A stretch of DNA of 64,000 bases from Plebeiibacterium marinum. Lineage in GTDB: Bacteria; Bacteroidota; Bacteroidia; Bacteroidales; Marinilabiliaceae. Positions 26,271 through 34,261 of this stretch are shown piece by piece. The notes below the pieces were generated by a model. That model was not told where the DNA came from. It searched no databases and saw nothing but the letters and a program-made list of their open reading frames with translations. The DNA is taken from the NCBI RefSeq assembly GCF_026013615.1, contig NZ_JAPDPI010000002.1, forward strand, positions 186,001 through 250,000. Direction: 5' to 3'. The position numbers and the translations under genes are program-made. Position 1 is the first letter of the stretch, and each line of letters starts with the position of its first letter.

Positions 26271-28658
26271 TTATTCATACCTTAAAGCCTCTACCGGATT
26301 CTTTGTTGAAGCTTTCCAGCTTTGCCAGGTTACTATTAAAACTACAATACCCAGGGTAAATACTCCTGATGAAATAAATATCCACCAACTTAATTCGGTT
26401 TTATACGCAAAGTTTTTTAACCAATTATCCATTAAAAAATAAGCAATTGGACTACCTATCACAAAAGCAAGCAATACCCATTTTACGAAACTCTGGTTAA
26501 GCAAAATCAATATTTCAGAAACTGTTGCACCATTTACTTTTCGCACCCCAATTTCTTTAGTGCGTTTTCTTATATCATATAGTGAAATGGTAAACATCCC
26601 TAATGAGGAGATTAATAATGCTATGATGGTAAAAATCACATAAATCTTACTCAACCTTTTTTCTTTATGGTAAAGGTGCCCTACCTCATCTGATAAAAAA
26701 GAGTAGTTAAACTCCTGACCTGGATTATTCTTTACAAAAAGTTCCCGCACTTTTTCAATACCGGCATTCAATGCACCTTTATCCAGATGAATAAAATAAT
26801 CGGCTTCAATATCATCAAAATAAACCATTACCAAAGGCTGTGGCTTAACCGAGAGATGCTCGAAATTGAAATCCCTCACCACGCCAATTATTTGAAATCC
26901 CCCGCTTTTATTCCGCGACCAATATTTATTGAGCAACCGTTCCCGGGTGATATCCTGAATATTCCAGAACTTTTTTGCCGCTTCGTTTATCACTACTTTA
27001 TCCCCCCGTTGCTGGTCTCTGCCTTTTTCAAAAAAACGACCTTCCACCAGCTGTAACCCAAACAGATTACTATATTCGGTGTTGACTGACAAACCATTTT
27101 GTGTGGTGTAATCCAACTGCCCCTCTGCTTTCTTCCATGGCATTGAAAATGGTTCAATAGGTGAATTGCCTTGTGTAAATCCTTTGATGGCACAATGCGC
27201 TTGCAACTCATTGTTAACATACTGAGAGTTTTCCTTAGCTTTTTTAATTTGCTTCATGGCCTCTTCCCTGCTTTCAATAAGCAATGGTTCCTGAATCATT
27301 TTTACCCTCAATATATGATCAGAATAAAACCCCAGGTCTTTATCCATCATTAAATTCAACTGCTTAATAACCACTACCGATGCTATTAACAACACAAAAG
27401 ACAGGGCAAATTGTGCTGTTACAATAATTTTACGCCCTACAATCTGGTTTACTTCTGAAATTTGATTTTTTAAAGTGGTAATGATGGGAATACGCAAATA
27501 AACAAAGGCCGGATATATAATTGAAGTAGCAACTAAAGAAACCAAAATTGCCAGATTTATTACAAATATTTTCCATATGGCCGGGTTTAAAGTCACCTCT
27601 GTCAGTTCATTGAAAAAAGGCAGGGCAACCATAAACAACACGGTTAAAATAATTACAGACACAAAAACAAGCAGTTCTAATTCAATAGTTTTTTGAAAGA
27701 ATATTTGCCTTCGCCCGGCGCCAACTATTTTGTTTACCCCAATAGTTTTTAAAGAATCATTTATATTGATGATTTGGAGGTTTGAAAAGTTGAGTAAGGA
27801 TATAATAAAAATAACGGCGGCTATTAAAAACAAAACCTTTATATTTTTACGATCCCCTTTTTTACTGAAAAACCGGTCCTTTACCAGATTGCTCTCATCC
27901 CAGTATATCTCTTTAAATGGCATAACACCGGTAATACTTTCCTTAAACTGAAAATGAGAATCGCCAATGTTTTTTATGGCTTCACAAAAGGTATCCTTAT
28001 CAAACCCATCATTTACTAAAATAAAGTCAGCACCAGATCGATGAAACTCACCCGATTGGGTTGATATAATATAGTCGAACTCAAAGGAACTGTTGGAAGG
28101 AGGATTATGAGCAATTGCTTTTACCGTATAAATTTTTTCGGACCGGGAGGTAACTTTTACCTGTTGCCCTATCGGGTTTTTATCTTTAAATATTTTATTG
28201 GCAAATCTTTCTGTCAGGATCAAAGCTTCCGGGTCGCTCAAAATGGTTTTCTCATTACCAATGGTAAGTTTAAAATCAAAAACATTAAAAAATGAAGTAT
28301 CAACAACCAATCCTCCTGAAGTATAGGTATGGTTTTGGTAAGCAAATTTCATATCTCCCTGATGGTATTTCATCACTGAAGTTATTTCATCAATTTCCGG
28401 ATAGTTATCAGAATTGAATTTAAAGAATTTCCTTACCTCAATTAACCTTGTTTGGCTATTGTTGGATGACTTGTTAGTCATTACATATATATCATCTCCT
28501 CTTTTATGAAAGCCATCCATTGTAAACTCATTATGAACATAGGTAAACAATAATGAGATACAAAGGGTACATAGAATAACGGTAATCAGGCTACCAAAGA
28601 AAATCAGTTTATTATGCTTAAAATTTCTTAGGGCTAGTTTAAAATAGTGTTTAATCAT
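26271..28658 (-). CDS. MacB-like ABC transporter permease (two FtsX domains)
   Basis: A 795-aa permease of the FtsX/MacB class typical of Bacteroidota. It has an N-terminal membrane helix (about 18-40), a periplasmic MacB_PCD-like domain, a first FtsX block from about 275 to 430, a second periplasmic domain, and a second FtsX block at about 665-790 with the characteristic RKRTKEIGVRKVNGAT loop. The end is WQSWKASTKNPVEALRYE. That same end occurs as fragments in the array at 30494-31690. No ATPase gene is adjacent; the nearest is at 31803-32504 on the same strand. A shared upstream site with the tolC operon suggests it supplies the membrane subunit for that exporter. Confidence 0.92.
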   Translation of the reverse strand: MIKHYFKLALRNFKHNKLIFFGSLITVILCTLCISLLFTYVHNEFTMDGFHKRGDDIYVMTNKSSNNSQTRLIEVRKFFKFNSDNYPEIDEITSVMKYHQGDMKFAYQNHTYTSGGLVVDTSFFNVFDFKLTIGNEKTILSDPEALILTERFANKIFKDKNPIGQQVKVTSRSEKIYTVKAIAHNPPSNSSFEFDYIISTQSGEFHRSGADFILVNDGFDKDTFCEAIKNIGDSHFQFKESITGVMPFKEIYWDESNLVKDRFFSKKGDRKNIKVLFLIAAVIFIISLLNFSNLQIININDSLKTIGVNKIVGAGRRQIFFQKTIELELLVFVSVIILTVLFMVALPFFNELTEVTLNPAIWKIFVINLAILVSLVATSIIYPAFVYLRIPIITTLKNQISEVNQIVGRKIIVTAQFALSFVLLIASVVVIKQLNLMMDKDLGFYSDHILRVKMIQEPLLIESREEAMKQIKKAKENSQYVNNELQAHCAIKGFTQGNSPIEPFSMPWKKAEGQLDYTTQNGLSVNTEYSNLFGLQLVEGRFFEKGRDQQRGDKVVINEAAKKFWNIQDITRERLLNKYWSRNKSGGFQIIGVVRDFNFEHLSVKPQPLVMVYFDDIEADYFIHLDKGALNAGIEKVRELFVKNNPGQEFNYSFLSDEVGHLYHKEKRLSKIYVIFTIIALLISSLGMFTISLYDIRKRTKEIGVRKVNGATVSEILILLNQSFVKWVLLAFVIGSPIAYFLMDNWLKNFAYKTELSWWIFISSGVFTLGIVVLIVTWQSWKASTKNPVEALRYE

Positions 28659-28694
28659 TACTTTATACTTTTTGATGTCAGATATCAGATTAAA

Positions 28695-28710
28695 AACATA
28701 TAATATACCA
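28695..28710 (-). promoter_or_regulatory. Weak sigma-54-like promoter of the permease gene
   Basis: Minus strand TGGTATATTATATGTT keeps TGG at -24 and TG at -12 but not the full consensus. It lies 37 bp before the ATG and below a TGTAAA-N5-TTTACA site, the same order as at tolC. Confidence 0.25.
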
Positions 28711-28764
28711 ATCCGATTATTACACTATAAATGTGGCAATTATATTTGTATTGCATTTTACGTG

Positions 28765-28781
28765 TGTAAAATATATTTACA
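28765..28781. promoter_or_regulatory. Dyad site TGTAAA-N5-TTTACA upstream of the permease gene
   Basis: TGTAAA (28765-28770), five bases, TTTACA (28776-28781). The same 17-bp dyad with the same spacing stands at 36035-36051 before tolC. Further TTTAC/TTTACA half-sites lie close by. Candidate binding site for the NtrC-type regulator encoded at 36772. Confidence 0.45.
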
Positions 28782-28873
28782 TAAGATGGGTGATAATTTT
28801 ACAATTCTCAAACATAAAATAAGATAATTTACAATCGCACTGAAAATTATTTTGAATAAAAAACAAAATCTCA

Positions 28874-29135
28874 TCGGTAAACGCCGAAACCACTATTTCA
28901 ACATTTTGGGTTTCGGCACGTGCCGAAAGGCGTCTTTTCAACAATTTGAGGTTTCGGCATATGCCGAAAGGTCATTTTCTTCAAAAAATCAGGTTTCGGT
29001 ACATGCCGAAAGGACAAAATCTTGAAAAAATGGTGTTTCGGTACGTACCGAAAGGCCATTTTGTTGAAAAGTTGGCTTTCGGCATATGCCGATGAGCCAT
29101 TTTTTCAAAAAGATGGGCTTTGGCATCTGCCGAAA
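28874..29135. repeat. Seven palindromes with a 41-42 bp period
   Basis: Copies start at 28874 (degenerate), 28911, 28952, 28994, 29036, 29077 and 29119. Copies 2, 3 and 5 are perfect 18-bp palindromes that differ from each other: TTTCGGCACGTGCCGAAA, TTTCGGCATATGCCGAAA and TTTCGGTACGTACCGAAA, so both arms have changed together. Start-to-start spacing is 41, 42, 42, 41 and 42 bp. The 23-25 bp spacers are AT-rich and themselves roughly symmetric (e.g. GCCA...TGGC). There is no gene here (28659-29588). The repeat is too short and variable for CRISPR. Confidence 0.85.
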
Positions 29136-29259
29136 GCATATTTTAGGATCAAAATGATAATAACATAAACACCAATGGCTCATCCTGAATCCATAATATT
29201 TAGTATCAGCAAGAAAACTCCTAAAAAATTAAAGCTCCAATCACTCACCGCTCAATCCT

Positions 29260-29333
29260 CCCGAATACAAGTTCGGGACAGGCTCTAAAGGAGAAATCCC
29301 TCGCTTTATTCGGGTTGACGGTTCTCCTTTTAG
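29260..29333. repeat. Pair of hairpins resembling a decayed MITE-like repeat
   Basis: CCCGAA (29260-29265) pairs with TTCGGG (29272-29277). CTAAAGGAGAA (29285-29295) pairs with TTCTCCTTTTAG (29322-29333). GC-richer than the surroundings and not coding. It looks like an interspersed repeat, but no second copy is in the window. Confidence 0.4.
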
Positions 29334-29588
29334 AAAGTCAGAGGGTGTGAGGAAGGAAGAAATGGGACTTTTCTTGCCAACTCTATTTTAACTTTCGCTT
29401 TTTTGAACTTTTTTGTATTTATTTTATCATCCCCACACCTTATTATTGTTGATCTGTGAAAAAGTCAATAGTAATTTTATTGTTATATAACATTTTGAGG
29501 TATTGGATTTTGTAAAAAATAATATAGTAAACTTGCCGCACATTTATTGTTAACCAATATTTAATTAAATTTTAAACAACTTATAACT

Positions 29589-30311
29589 ATGATTGAGAAA
29601 ATCAATTCAAAAAGCAGAAACTCAGAATTTGATACGCTAAACACAAGAATAACCAAAGTATATCAGGATTCTAACCTTAAAGACGACCCTTATCTACCAA
29701 GCATCTTTAAATTACTAAAACCAATATCCATACAATTTGCCGAGGCTGTTGACCGCCAAAAAGAAGAATCGGAACTGAGCGAAAAAGATGAAATCCGCGA
29801 TAATGCAGGACGAAAATTTTATTACCTGGTATCAGGCTACATACACCATCCTGATAAAGAAATTAGCGAAGCGGCTAAAAAGGTAATGAACGTGTTTGAC
29901 CATTATGGATTGGAAATTTTTTCGATGAGCTATGCCATTGAATCTTCAAAAATAAACTCACTGTTACTACACCTTGAAGAACCTGAAATTAAAGATTCAA
30001 TAGCTAAACTTTCGGGGATCACTGAAGTTTTAACTGAGCTTAAACAGTCGCAAAAGGAATTTGAGAATGTTTACCTCCACCACCAAAAGGCTAAATCGCA
30101 GAGTAATAATGAAGATAATGCCACCGAACTTCGCAAAGAGCTTATCAACATATTAAATGGGAAATTAATTCCTTACTTAAATGGTGTTTATGGCGTTGAT
30201 CCTGAAAAATACGGGAGTTTTGTTCATGAAATTTCGGCCCATATATCTTCGAACAACAGTAATGTAAAAACCCGGGCTAAACGCCTTAAAGCTGAGGCTC
30301 CGGTTCAATAA
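29589..30311 (+). CDS. DUF6261 family protein
   Basis: A 240-aa soluble helical protein without signal peptide or membrane helix. Its start (MIEKINSKSRNSEFDTLNTRI) and pattern (AVDRQKEESELSEKDEIRDNAGRKFY at about 57-82; GLEIFSMSYAIESSKINSLL; PYLNGVYGVDPEKYGSFVHEIS) match the Bacteroidota-specific DUF6261 family. Function unknown. It stands alone on the plus strand between a palindrome array and the permease-fragment array, with its own strong terminator 31 bp downstream. Members often occur near mobile or repeated DNA in Bacteroidota, and that is the setting here. Confidence 0.8.
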   Translation: MIEKINSKSRNSEFDTLNTRITKVYQDSNLKDDPYLPSIFKLLKPISIQFAEAVDRQKEESELSEKDEIRDNAGRKFYYLVSGYIHHPDKEISEAAKKVMNVFDHYGLEIFSMSYAIESSKINSLLLHLEEPEIKDSIAKLSGITEVLTELKQSQKEFENVYLHHQKAKSQSNNEDNATELRKELINILNGKLIPYLNGVYGVDPEKYGSFVHEISAHISSNNSNVKTRAKRLKAEAPVQ

Positions 30312-30341
30312 TAACAATTAGGGTTAACATATATAAATGTA

Positions 30342-30374
30342 CCCCCGGGGCTTAGGCTCCGGGGGTTTTGTTTT
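30342..30374 (+). terminator. Terminator of the DUF6261 gene
   Basis: CCCCCGGGGC pairs with GCTCCGGGGG (one wobble) around a 4-nt loop, followed by TTTTGTTTTG. Very GC-rich stem. Confidence 0.9.
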
Positions 30375-30493
30375 GCTATTTATATTGTCTTAAACTATGA
30401 TTTTATTGATTGAATGAGGACTATGAGTAATTTCGAAAACTTCATTTTTGATTCATCATAGTCATCATATAATCATTCCTTTCATGGCTTATT

Positions 30494-30553
30494 TTACTCA
30501 TACCTCAACGCCTCAACCTGATTTCTGGTTGCAGCCCTCCAGCTTTGCCAGCA
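30494..30553 (-). pseudogene. Permease 3'-end fragment 1
   Basis: Minus strand encodes CWQSWRAATRNQVEALRYE then TAA, the last 19 codons of a MacB-like permease. No start or upstream body. Identical to fragment 3. Confidence 0.8.
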
Positions 30554-30663
30554 ACTGTCTTAAACTATGATTTTATTGATTGAATGAGGACTATGAGTAA
30601 TTTCCAAAACTTCATTACTGATTCATCATAGTTATCATTTAATCATTCCTTTTATGCCTTAGA

Positions 30664-30724
30664 CTACTCATACCTCAACGTCTCCACCGGATTCCGGGTA
30701 GCCGCCCTCCAGCTTTGCCAGCAA
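30664..30724 (-). pseudogene. Permease 3'-end fragment 2
   Basis: Encodes CWQSWRAATRNPVETLRYE then TAG. Compared with fragment 1, most base changes are synonymous (for example cgg/aga for Arg), so it comes from a different paralogue that was under coding selection. Confidence 0.8.
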
Positions 30725-30833
30725 TTGTCTTAAAATATGATTTTATTGATTGAATGAGGACTATGAGTAATTTCCAAAACTTCATTTTTGATTCATCATA
30801 GTCATCATATAATCATTCCTTTTATGCCTTAAA

Positions 30834-30894
30834 CTACTCATACCTCAACGCCTCAACCTGATTTCTGGTTGCAGCCCTCCAGCTTTGCCAGCAA
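30834..30894 (-). pseudogene. Permease 3'-end fragment 3
   Basis: Same 19 codons as fragment 1 but with TAG as stop. Begins at the same codon as the other fragments. Confidence 0.8.
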
Positions 30895-31003
30895 TTGTCT
30901 TAAACTATGATTTTATTGATTGAATGAAGACTATGAGTAATTTCCAAAACTTCATTATTGATTCATCATAGTCATCATATAATCATTCCTTTCATGGCTT
31001 ATT

Positions 31004-31060
31004 TTACTCATACCTCAACGTTTCCACCGGATTCCGTGTAGCTGCCCTCCTTTGCCTGCA
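31004..31060 (-). pseudogene. Permease 3'-end fragment 4
   Basis: Ends RAATRNPVETLRYE, TAA. One codon is missing in the WQSW part compared with fragments 1-3, which explains the 167-bp rather than 170-bp spacing. Confidence 0.75.
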
Positions 31061-31062
31061 AC

Positions 31063-31173
31063 TGTCTTAAACTATGATTTTATTGATTGAATGAGGACTA
31101 TGAGTAATTTCCAAAACTTCATTATTGATTCATCATAGTCATCATATAATCATTCCTTTCATAGTTTAAGACA
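31063..31173. repeat. Complete hairpin element copy E
   Basis: 111 bp with perfect 15-bp terminal inverted repeats. Its right end contains the stop codon of the GxxExxY gene. Confidence 0.8.
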
Positions 31174-31567
31174 ATGAGGTTTTTTTCATAACCCTTTTAA
31201 AATCTAGCTTTTTACTCCCAAAATTGATAAGCAAACCTACTTCCTTACTATAAGCCTCCAGGTAATTTATTGCCTGTGCCAAATGGACATCCTCCAACTG
31301 AATGACTGCCTTTAATTCAACCATTACCTCTTCCTCCACAAAAAAATCAACTCGCCTGGTTCCTATTTGTTGTCCTTTATAATACAATGCCATCTCAAAT
31401 TCTCTCTGAAACTCAACTCCCTGATTTGCAAACTCAATAGCTAGCGCTCTTTGATAAATTACTTCCTGAAATCCATTTCCTAAATGCTTATGTACCTCAA
31501 TAGCACATTTTATTATTTTACCTGTTATTTCTGACAACGGGTATTTCTCATTTGTATAATTATTCAT
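31166..31567 (-). CDS. GxxExxY protein
   Basis: A 133-aa protein of the GxxExxY family, named from the motif seen here as GNGFQEVIY at about 30-38. The C-terminal half has RRVDFFVEEEVMVELKAV, a PD-(D/E)XK-like Asp...Glu-x-Lys pattern, so a nuclease-like fold is likely although activity is not established. It is inserted in the array of permease fragments: its stop codon overlaps the right end of hairpin element E, and part of another element copy (31594-31625) lies just upstream of its start. Genes of this family are often found as single genes in odd intergenic places in Bacteroidota, consistent with a small mobile cassette. Confidence 0.88.
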   Translation of the reverse strand: MNNYTNEKYPLSEITGKIIKCAIEVHKHLGNGFQEVIYQRALAIEFANQGVEFQREFEMALYYKGQQIGTRRVDFFVEEEVMVELKAVIQLEDVHLAQAINYLEAYSKEVGLLINFGSKKLDFKRVMKKTSLS

Positions 31568-31593
31568 AATCTAAGGTTATGTTCTTTTTATTT

Positions 31594-31625
31594 CATAGTC
31601 ATCATTTAATCATTCCTTTCACTAG
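31594..31625. repeat. Right-half copy of the hairpin element
   Basis: Matches the end of the element (TCATAGTCATCAT...TCATTCCTTTCA) and continues into permease fragment 5. The left half is missing, replaced by the GxxExxY gene side. Confidence 0.7.
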
Positions 31626-31632
31626 TATAGAC

Positions 31633-31690
31633 TTACTCATACCTCAACGCCTCAACCGGATTCCGAGTAGCCGCCCTCCTTTGCCAGCAA
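31633..31690 (-). pseudogene. Permease 3'-end fragment 5
   Basis: Ends RAATRNPVEALRYE, TAA, and lacks the same codon in WQSW as fragment 4. Lies between a half element and element copy F. Confidence 0.75.
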
Positions 31691-31691
31691 C

Positions 31692-31801
31692 TGTCTTAAA
31701 ATATGATTTTATTGATTGAATGAGGACTATGAGTAATTTCCAAAACTTCATTACTGATTCATCATAGTTATCATTTAATCATTCCTTTCATAGTTTAGAC
31801 A
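31692..31801. repeat. Complete hairpin element copy F
   Basis: 110 bp from TGTCTTAAAATATGA to TCATAGTTTAGACA. It ends 1 bp before the stop codon of the ABC ATPase gene. Confidence 0.8.
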
Positions 31802-31802
31802 G

Positions 31803-32504
31803 TTACATCATCGACATTTCACCGATCTCTTTCTTTTTCTCTTCAGTAATTATCTCCCCATCAAATAAATTTATTACCCTATGGGCGTATTCTGCATCGC
31901 GATGCGAGTGTGTTACCATTACAATGGTGGTTCCCTCACGGTTTAACTCTGTAAGCAAATTCATCACTTCCAATCCATTTTTAGAATCCAGGTTACCGGT
32001 TGGCTCATCGGCAAGTATTAATTTTGGATTGGCTACCACTGCACGGGCAATAGCTACACGTTGTTGCTGTCCGCCGGATAGTTGCTGAGGAAAGTGCTTA
32101 CACCGGTGACCAATCTTCATCCTTTCAAGCACTTTTTCTACCATTGCCTTACGCTCTTTGGCTTTATATTTTAAATAAATAAGAGGCAGCTCAACATTTT
32201 CGAAAACATTTAGCTCGTCAATCAGGTTAAAACTCTGAAAAACGAACCCAATATTACCTTTACGCAACTGAGTCCGGTTCTTTTCTTTCATACTACCTAC
32301 CTCAACACTATCAAAATGATAAGTGCCCTCTGTAGGATTATCCAATAGCCCAATTATATTCATCAAGGTAGATTTACCACACCCGGATGGTCCCATAATG
32401 GCTACAAACTCGCCCTTTTCAATATGCAGGCTAACACTATTCAACGCACTGGTTTCAATTTCTTCAGTACGGAATACTTTTTTTAGTTTTTCTGTTTTTA
32501 TCAT
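31803..32504 (-). CDS. ABC transporter ATP-binding protein, MacB/LolD type
   Basis: A 233-aa ATPase for a MacB-like exporter. Walker A GPSGCGKST is at 38-46, Q-loop in VFQSFNLIDELNVFENVELPL, signature LSGGQQQRVAIARA, Walker B LILADEPTGNLD, switch His in MVTHS. The insert after the Q-loop and the GTYHFDSVEVGSM segment are typical of MacB/LolD-type subunits. It should work with FtsX-type permeases. None follows it; only permease 3'-end fragments do, and the nearest intact permease is at 26271-28658. The adaptor and outer-membrane genes lie upstream on the same strand, separated by an S23 gene. Confidence 0.93.
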   Translation of the reverse strand: MIKTEKLKKVFRTEEIETSALNSVSLHIEKGEFVAIMGPSGCGKSTLMNIIGLLDNPTEGTYHFDSVEVGSMKEKNRTQLRKGNIGFVFQSFNLIDELNVFENVELPLIYLKYKAKERKAMVEKVLERMKIGHRCKHFPQQLSGGQQQRVAIARAVVANPKLILADEPTGNLDSKNGLEVMNLLTELNREGTTIVMVTHSHRDAEYAHRVINLFDGEIITEEKKKEIGEMSMM

Positions 32505-32524
32505 TTTTTTATTTTTTGGTAATA

Positions 32525-32556
32525 GGGGAAAAAGGTATGAAGGTAAAAAGGTTAGG
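32525..32556. repeat. Purine-rich left flank of the first S23 gene
   Basis: Low-complexity GGGGAAAAAGGTATGAAGG followed by TAAAAAGG. The opposite flank at 32958-32996 is pyrimidine-rich, so the two flanks are imperfect inverted partners. Confidence 0.4.
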
Positions 32557-32923
32557 ACTTATTCTCCTTACGAATTTTCTCTCTATATGAAATCAACTTT
32601 TGTATTTTAGATGACAACGTCCTTGTTTTATCAATTAATTCATCTCCATTTGTAATCAATCTTATTTTATTACTTATTATTAATTGTGTTCGGAGTTCTC
32701 CACATGATCCTTTTGCAATTTTTAAAAATCGCAAGAATTCATTGTTTGTTTGACGTTCAAATCCTTCTGCTATATTTGAAGGAATCGACACAGCCGCACG
32801 CTGCATTTGATCTCTCATACCATAATCTTTACAGCCCGACAATGTTCCATAAATTTCACTTGCCAAATCAACTCCTTCCTGCCAAATACTTAAATCTTCA
32901 AACTTTTCTATTCTCTGCTTCAT
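32552..32923 (-). CDS. Four-helix-bundle protein, S23/IVS family
   Basis: A 123-aa protein of the family first seen in intervening sequences of 23S rRNA genes. It begins MKQRIEKFEDLSIWQEGVDLA and has DYGMRDQMQRAAVSIPSNIAEGFERQ (about 32-57) and the FLRFLKIAKGSCGELRTQL segment, all diagnostic. The fold is a four-helix bundle that forms pentamers; its job is unknown. It interrupts the exporter operon between the adaptor gene and the ATPase gene on the same strand. Its flanks are low-complexity: purine-rich on the left and pyrimidine-rich on the right. Confidence 0.9.
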   Translation of the reverse strand: MKQRIEKFEDLSIWQEGVDLASEIYGTLSGCKDYGMRDQMQRAAVSIPSNIAEGFERQTNNEFLRFLKIAKGSCGELRTQLIISNKIRLITNGDELIDKTRTLSSKIQKLISYREKIRKENKS

Positions 32924-32957
32924 TTTTTTTACTTACAAGATAAAAAATTATGAAATC

Positions 32958-32996
32958 ATACCATTCTACCCGTAAACCTTATAACCATTCTACCTT
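32958..32996. repeat. Pyrimidine-rich right flank of the first S23 gene
   Basis: Repeats ACCATTCTACC twice (CATACCATTCTACCCG and AACCATTCTACCTT). It overlaps the stop codon of the adaptor gene at 32990. Confidence 0.45.
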
Positions 32997-34246
32997 AGAA
33001 CAATCCTATCGTTCTCCCCAAACAACTCATAACTCGAAGTAATTACCTTCTCACCGGGTTTCAGACCTTCAATTACTTCGTAGTATTTAGGATTTTGCTT
33101 TCCTATTTTAATATTTCGTTTTGCGGCTTCGGTGCCAGATTCGTTCAGTACGTAAACCCATTGCCCACCTGTACTTTGAAAGAATCCTCCGCGGGGTATT
33201 AAAACGCTTTGCTCCGGGGCACCTAATTCGAGTTTAATATGGTATGTCTGTCCGGTCCTGATGTTTTCCGGCTTCTGAGATTCAAATACTAAATCCACTT
33301 CAAACTGTCCTTCTCTTACTTCGGGATATACTTTTTTAATTGACAAACTATAATCACAATCGTTTCTTTCAAAAGTACCATTTAGCTTCCTTTTTACCCT
33401 GTCGATATAATGCTCATCAATACTTGCATTAATCTTAAAGTCGGTAAGCACATGGACCAAACCTAACCTTTGACCACGGTTAATAGACTGGCCAATTTCG
33501 GCATCCAGCAAACCCAGCTGACCGTTAACCGGGGCTTTTACATTAAGGTTATCCAATCGCTGGCGAGCCATAAACAGACTAGCCCTGGTATTTGCCAAAC
33601 TTTCATCCATCCTTATCTTTTGGTTTGACCTGAATATAGAATCCTGCACCATTTTTTGATAAGTAAGTTCCTGTTCCTTAACAGCAAGATCATATTCTTC
33701 CTTAGCCTGTATATAATCTTCGCGTGCAACCAACTCCTCTTTAAACAAACGCTCATACTGACTGTATTTACGTTTCGCCCTAACAACCTGTAAATCGATC
33801 TGAAGCTTCTGACGCTTATTCGAAATTTGCTGCTGCTCCATTTGAATTTGAGTATTCCTCATTTCGTTTTCATGATACGCCAATTGAGATTCGCTGTTCA
33901 TGATAGAAGTATTCAAATCCGTATTCCTAAGCTTTAAAATAATATCACCTTGCGATACCATTTCCCCTTCCTCAATATAGATTTCCTCCACTTTTCCACC
34001 TTCTTCCACATCGAGATAAATAGTTGAGATTGGCTCTACCTGACCAATAATGGTGATATAATCATTAAACTGGCCATCAGTAATAGTGCTAATAGTTAAT
34101 TTATCTTTCTCTGTACGATAAACAGATTGGTGACTGCTCAGGGAAATATTTAAAACCAATGCAACAAACAGTATTATCCCGATTCCCCAAAACACATGTT
34201 TCTTTTTCAACCCTTTTTTCTTTTCTATAACTTTATCCATTGACAT
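32990..34246 (-). CDS. HlyD/MacA-like periplasmic adaptor subunit
   Basis: Membrane-fusion protein of 418 aa linking an inner-membrane exporter to TolC. One N-terminal membrane helix (KKHVFWGIGIILFVALVLNI), then a beta-barrel/lipoyl half (ITIIGQVEPISTIYLDVEEGGKVEEIYIEEGE), a long coiled-coil hairpin at about 110-230 rich in Gln, Arg and Lys, a second lipoyl half (VNGQLGLLDAEIGQSI), and C-terminal barrel domains (VLIPRGGFFQSTGGQWVYVL). The order and length are typical of MacA-like adaptors that go with MacB-type permeases. It is followed by an S23 gene, then the ATPase gene, and preceded by tolC on the same strand. Confidence 0.93.
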   Translation of the reverse strand: MSMDKVIEKKKGLKKKHVFWGIGIILFVALVLNISLSSHQSVYRTEKDKLTISTITDGQFNDYITIIGQVEPISTIYLDVEEGGKVEEIYIEEGEMVSQGDIILKLRNTDLNTSIMNSESQLAYHENEMRNTQIQMEQQQISNKRQKLQIDLQVVRAKRKYSQYERLFKEELVAREDYIQAKEEYDLAVKEQELTYQKMVQDSIFRSNQKIRMDESLANTRASLFMARQRLDNLNVKAPVNGQLGLLDAEIGQSINRGQRLGLVHVLTDFKINASIDEHYIDRVKRKLNGTFERNDCDYSLSIKKVYPEVREGQFEVDLVFESQKPENIRTGQTYHIKLELGAPEQSVLIPRGGFFQSTGGQWVYVLNESGTEAAKRNIKIGKQNPKYYEVIEGLKPGEKVITSSYELFGENDRIVLR

Positions 34247-34261
34247 GATAGTGTTTTTCTG

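Larger units (their letters stand above)
30386..31173. repeat. Tandem 170-bp repeat: hairpin element plus permease 3' end (copies A-E)
   Basis: Element copies start with TGTCTTAAA(A/C)TATGA at 30386, 30556, 30726, 30896 and 31063, giving a period of 170, 170, 170 and 167 bp. Each unit is a hairpin-prone element of about 110 bp followed, in A-D, by about 55-60 bp from the end of a MacB-like permease gene. Copy E (31063-31173) is complete, with terminal inverted repeat TGTCTTAAACTATGA / TCATAGTTTAAGACA and an inner inverted repeat GACTATGA / TCATAGTC. A further full copy F lies at 31692-31801 and a right half at 31594-31625. Confidence 0.85.

Noticed and set aside
28874-29135. CRISPR array
   Set aside because: The repeat is only 18 bp and palindromic throughout, copies differ from each other, spacers are similar AT-rich sequences, and no cas gene is present.
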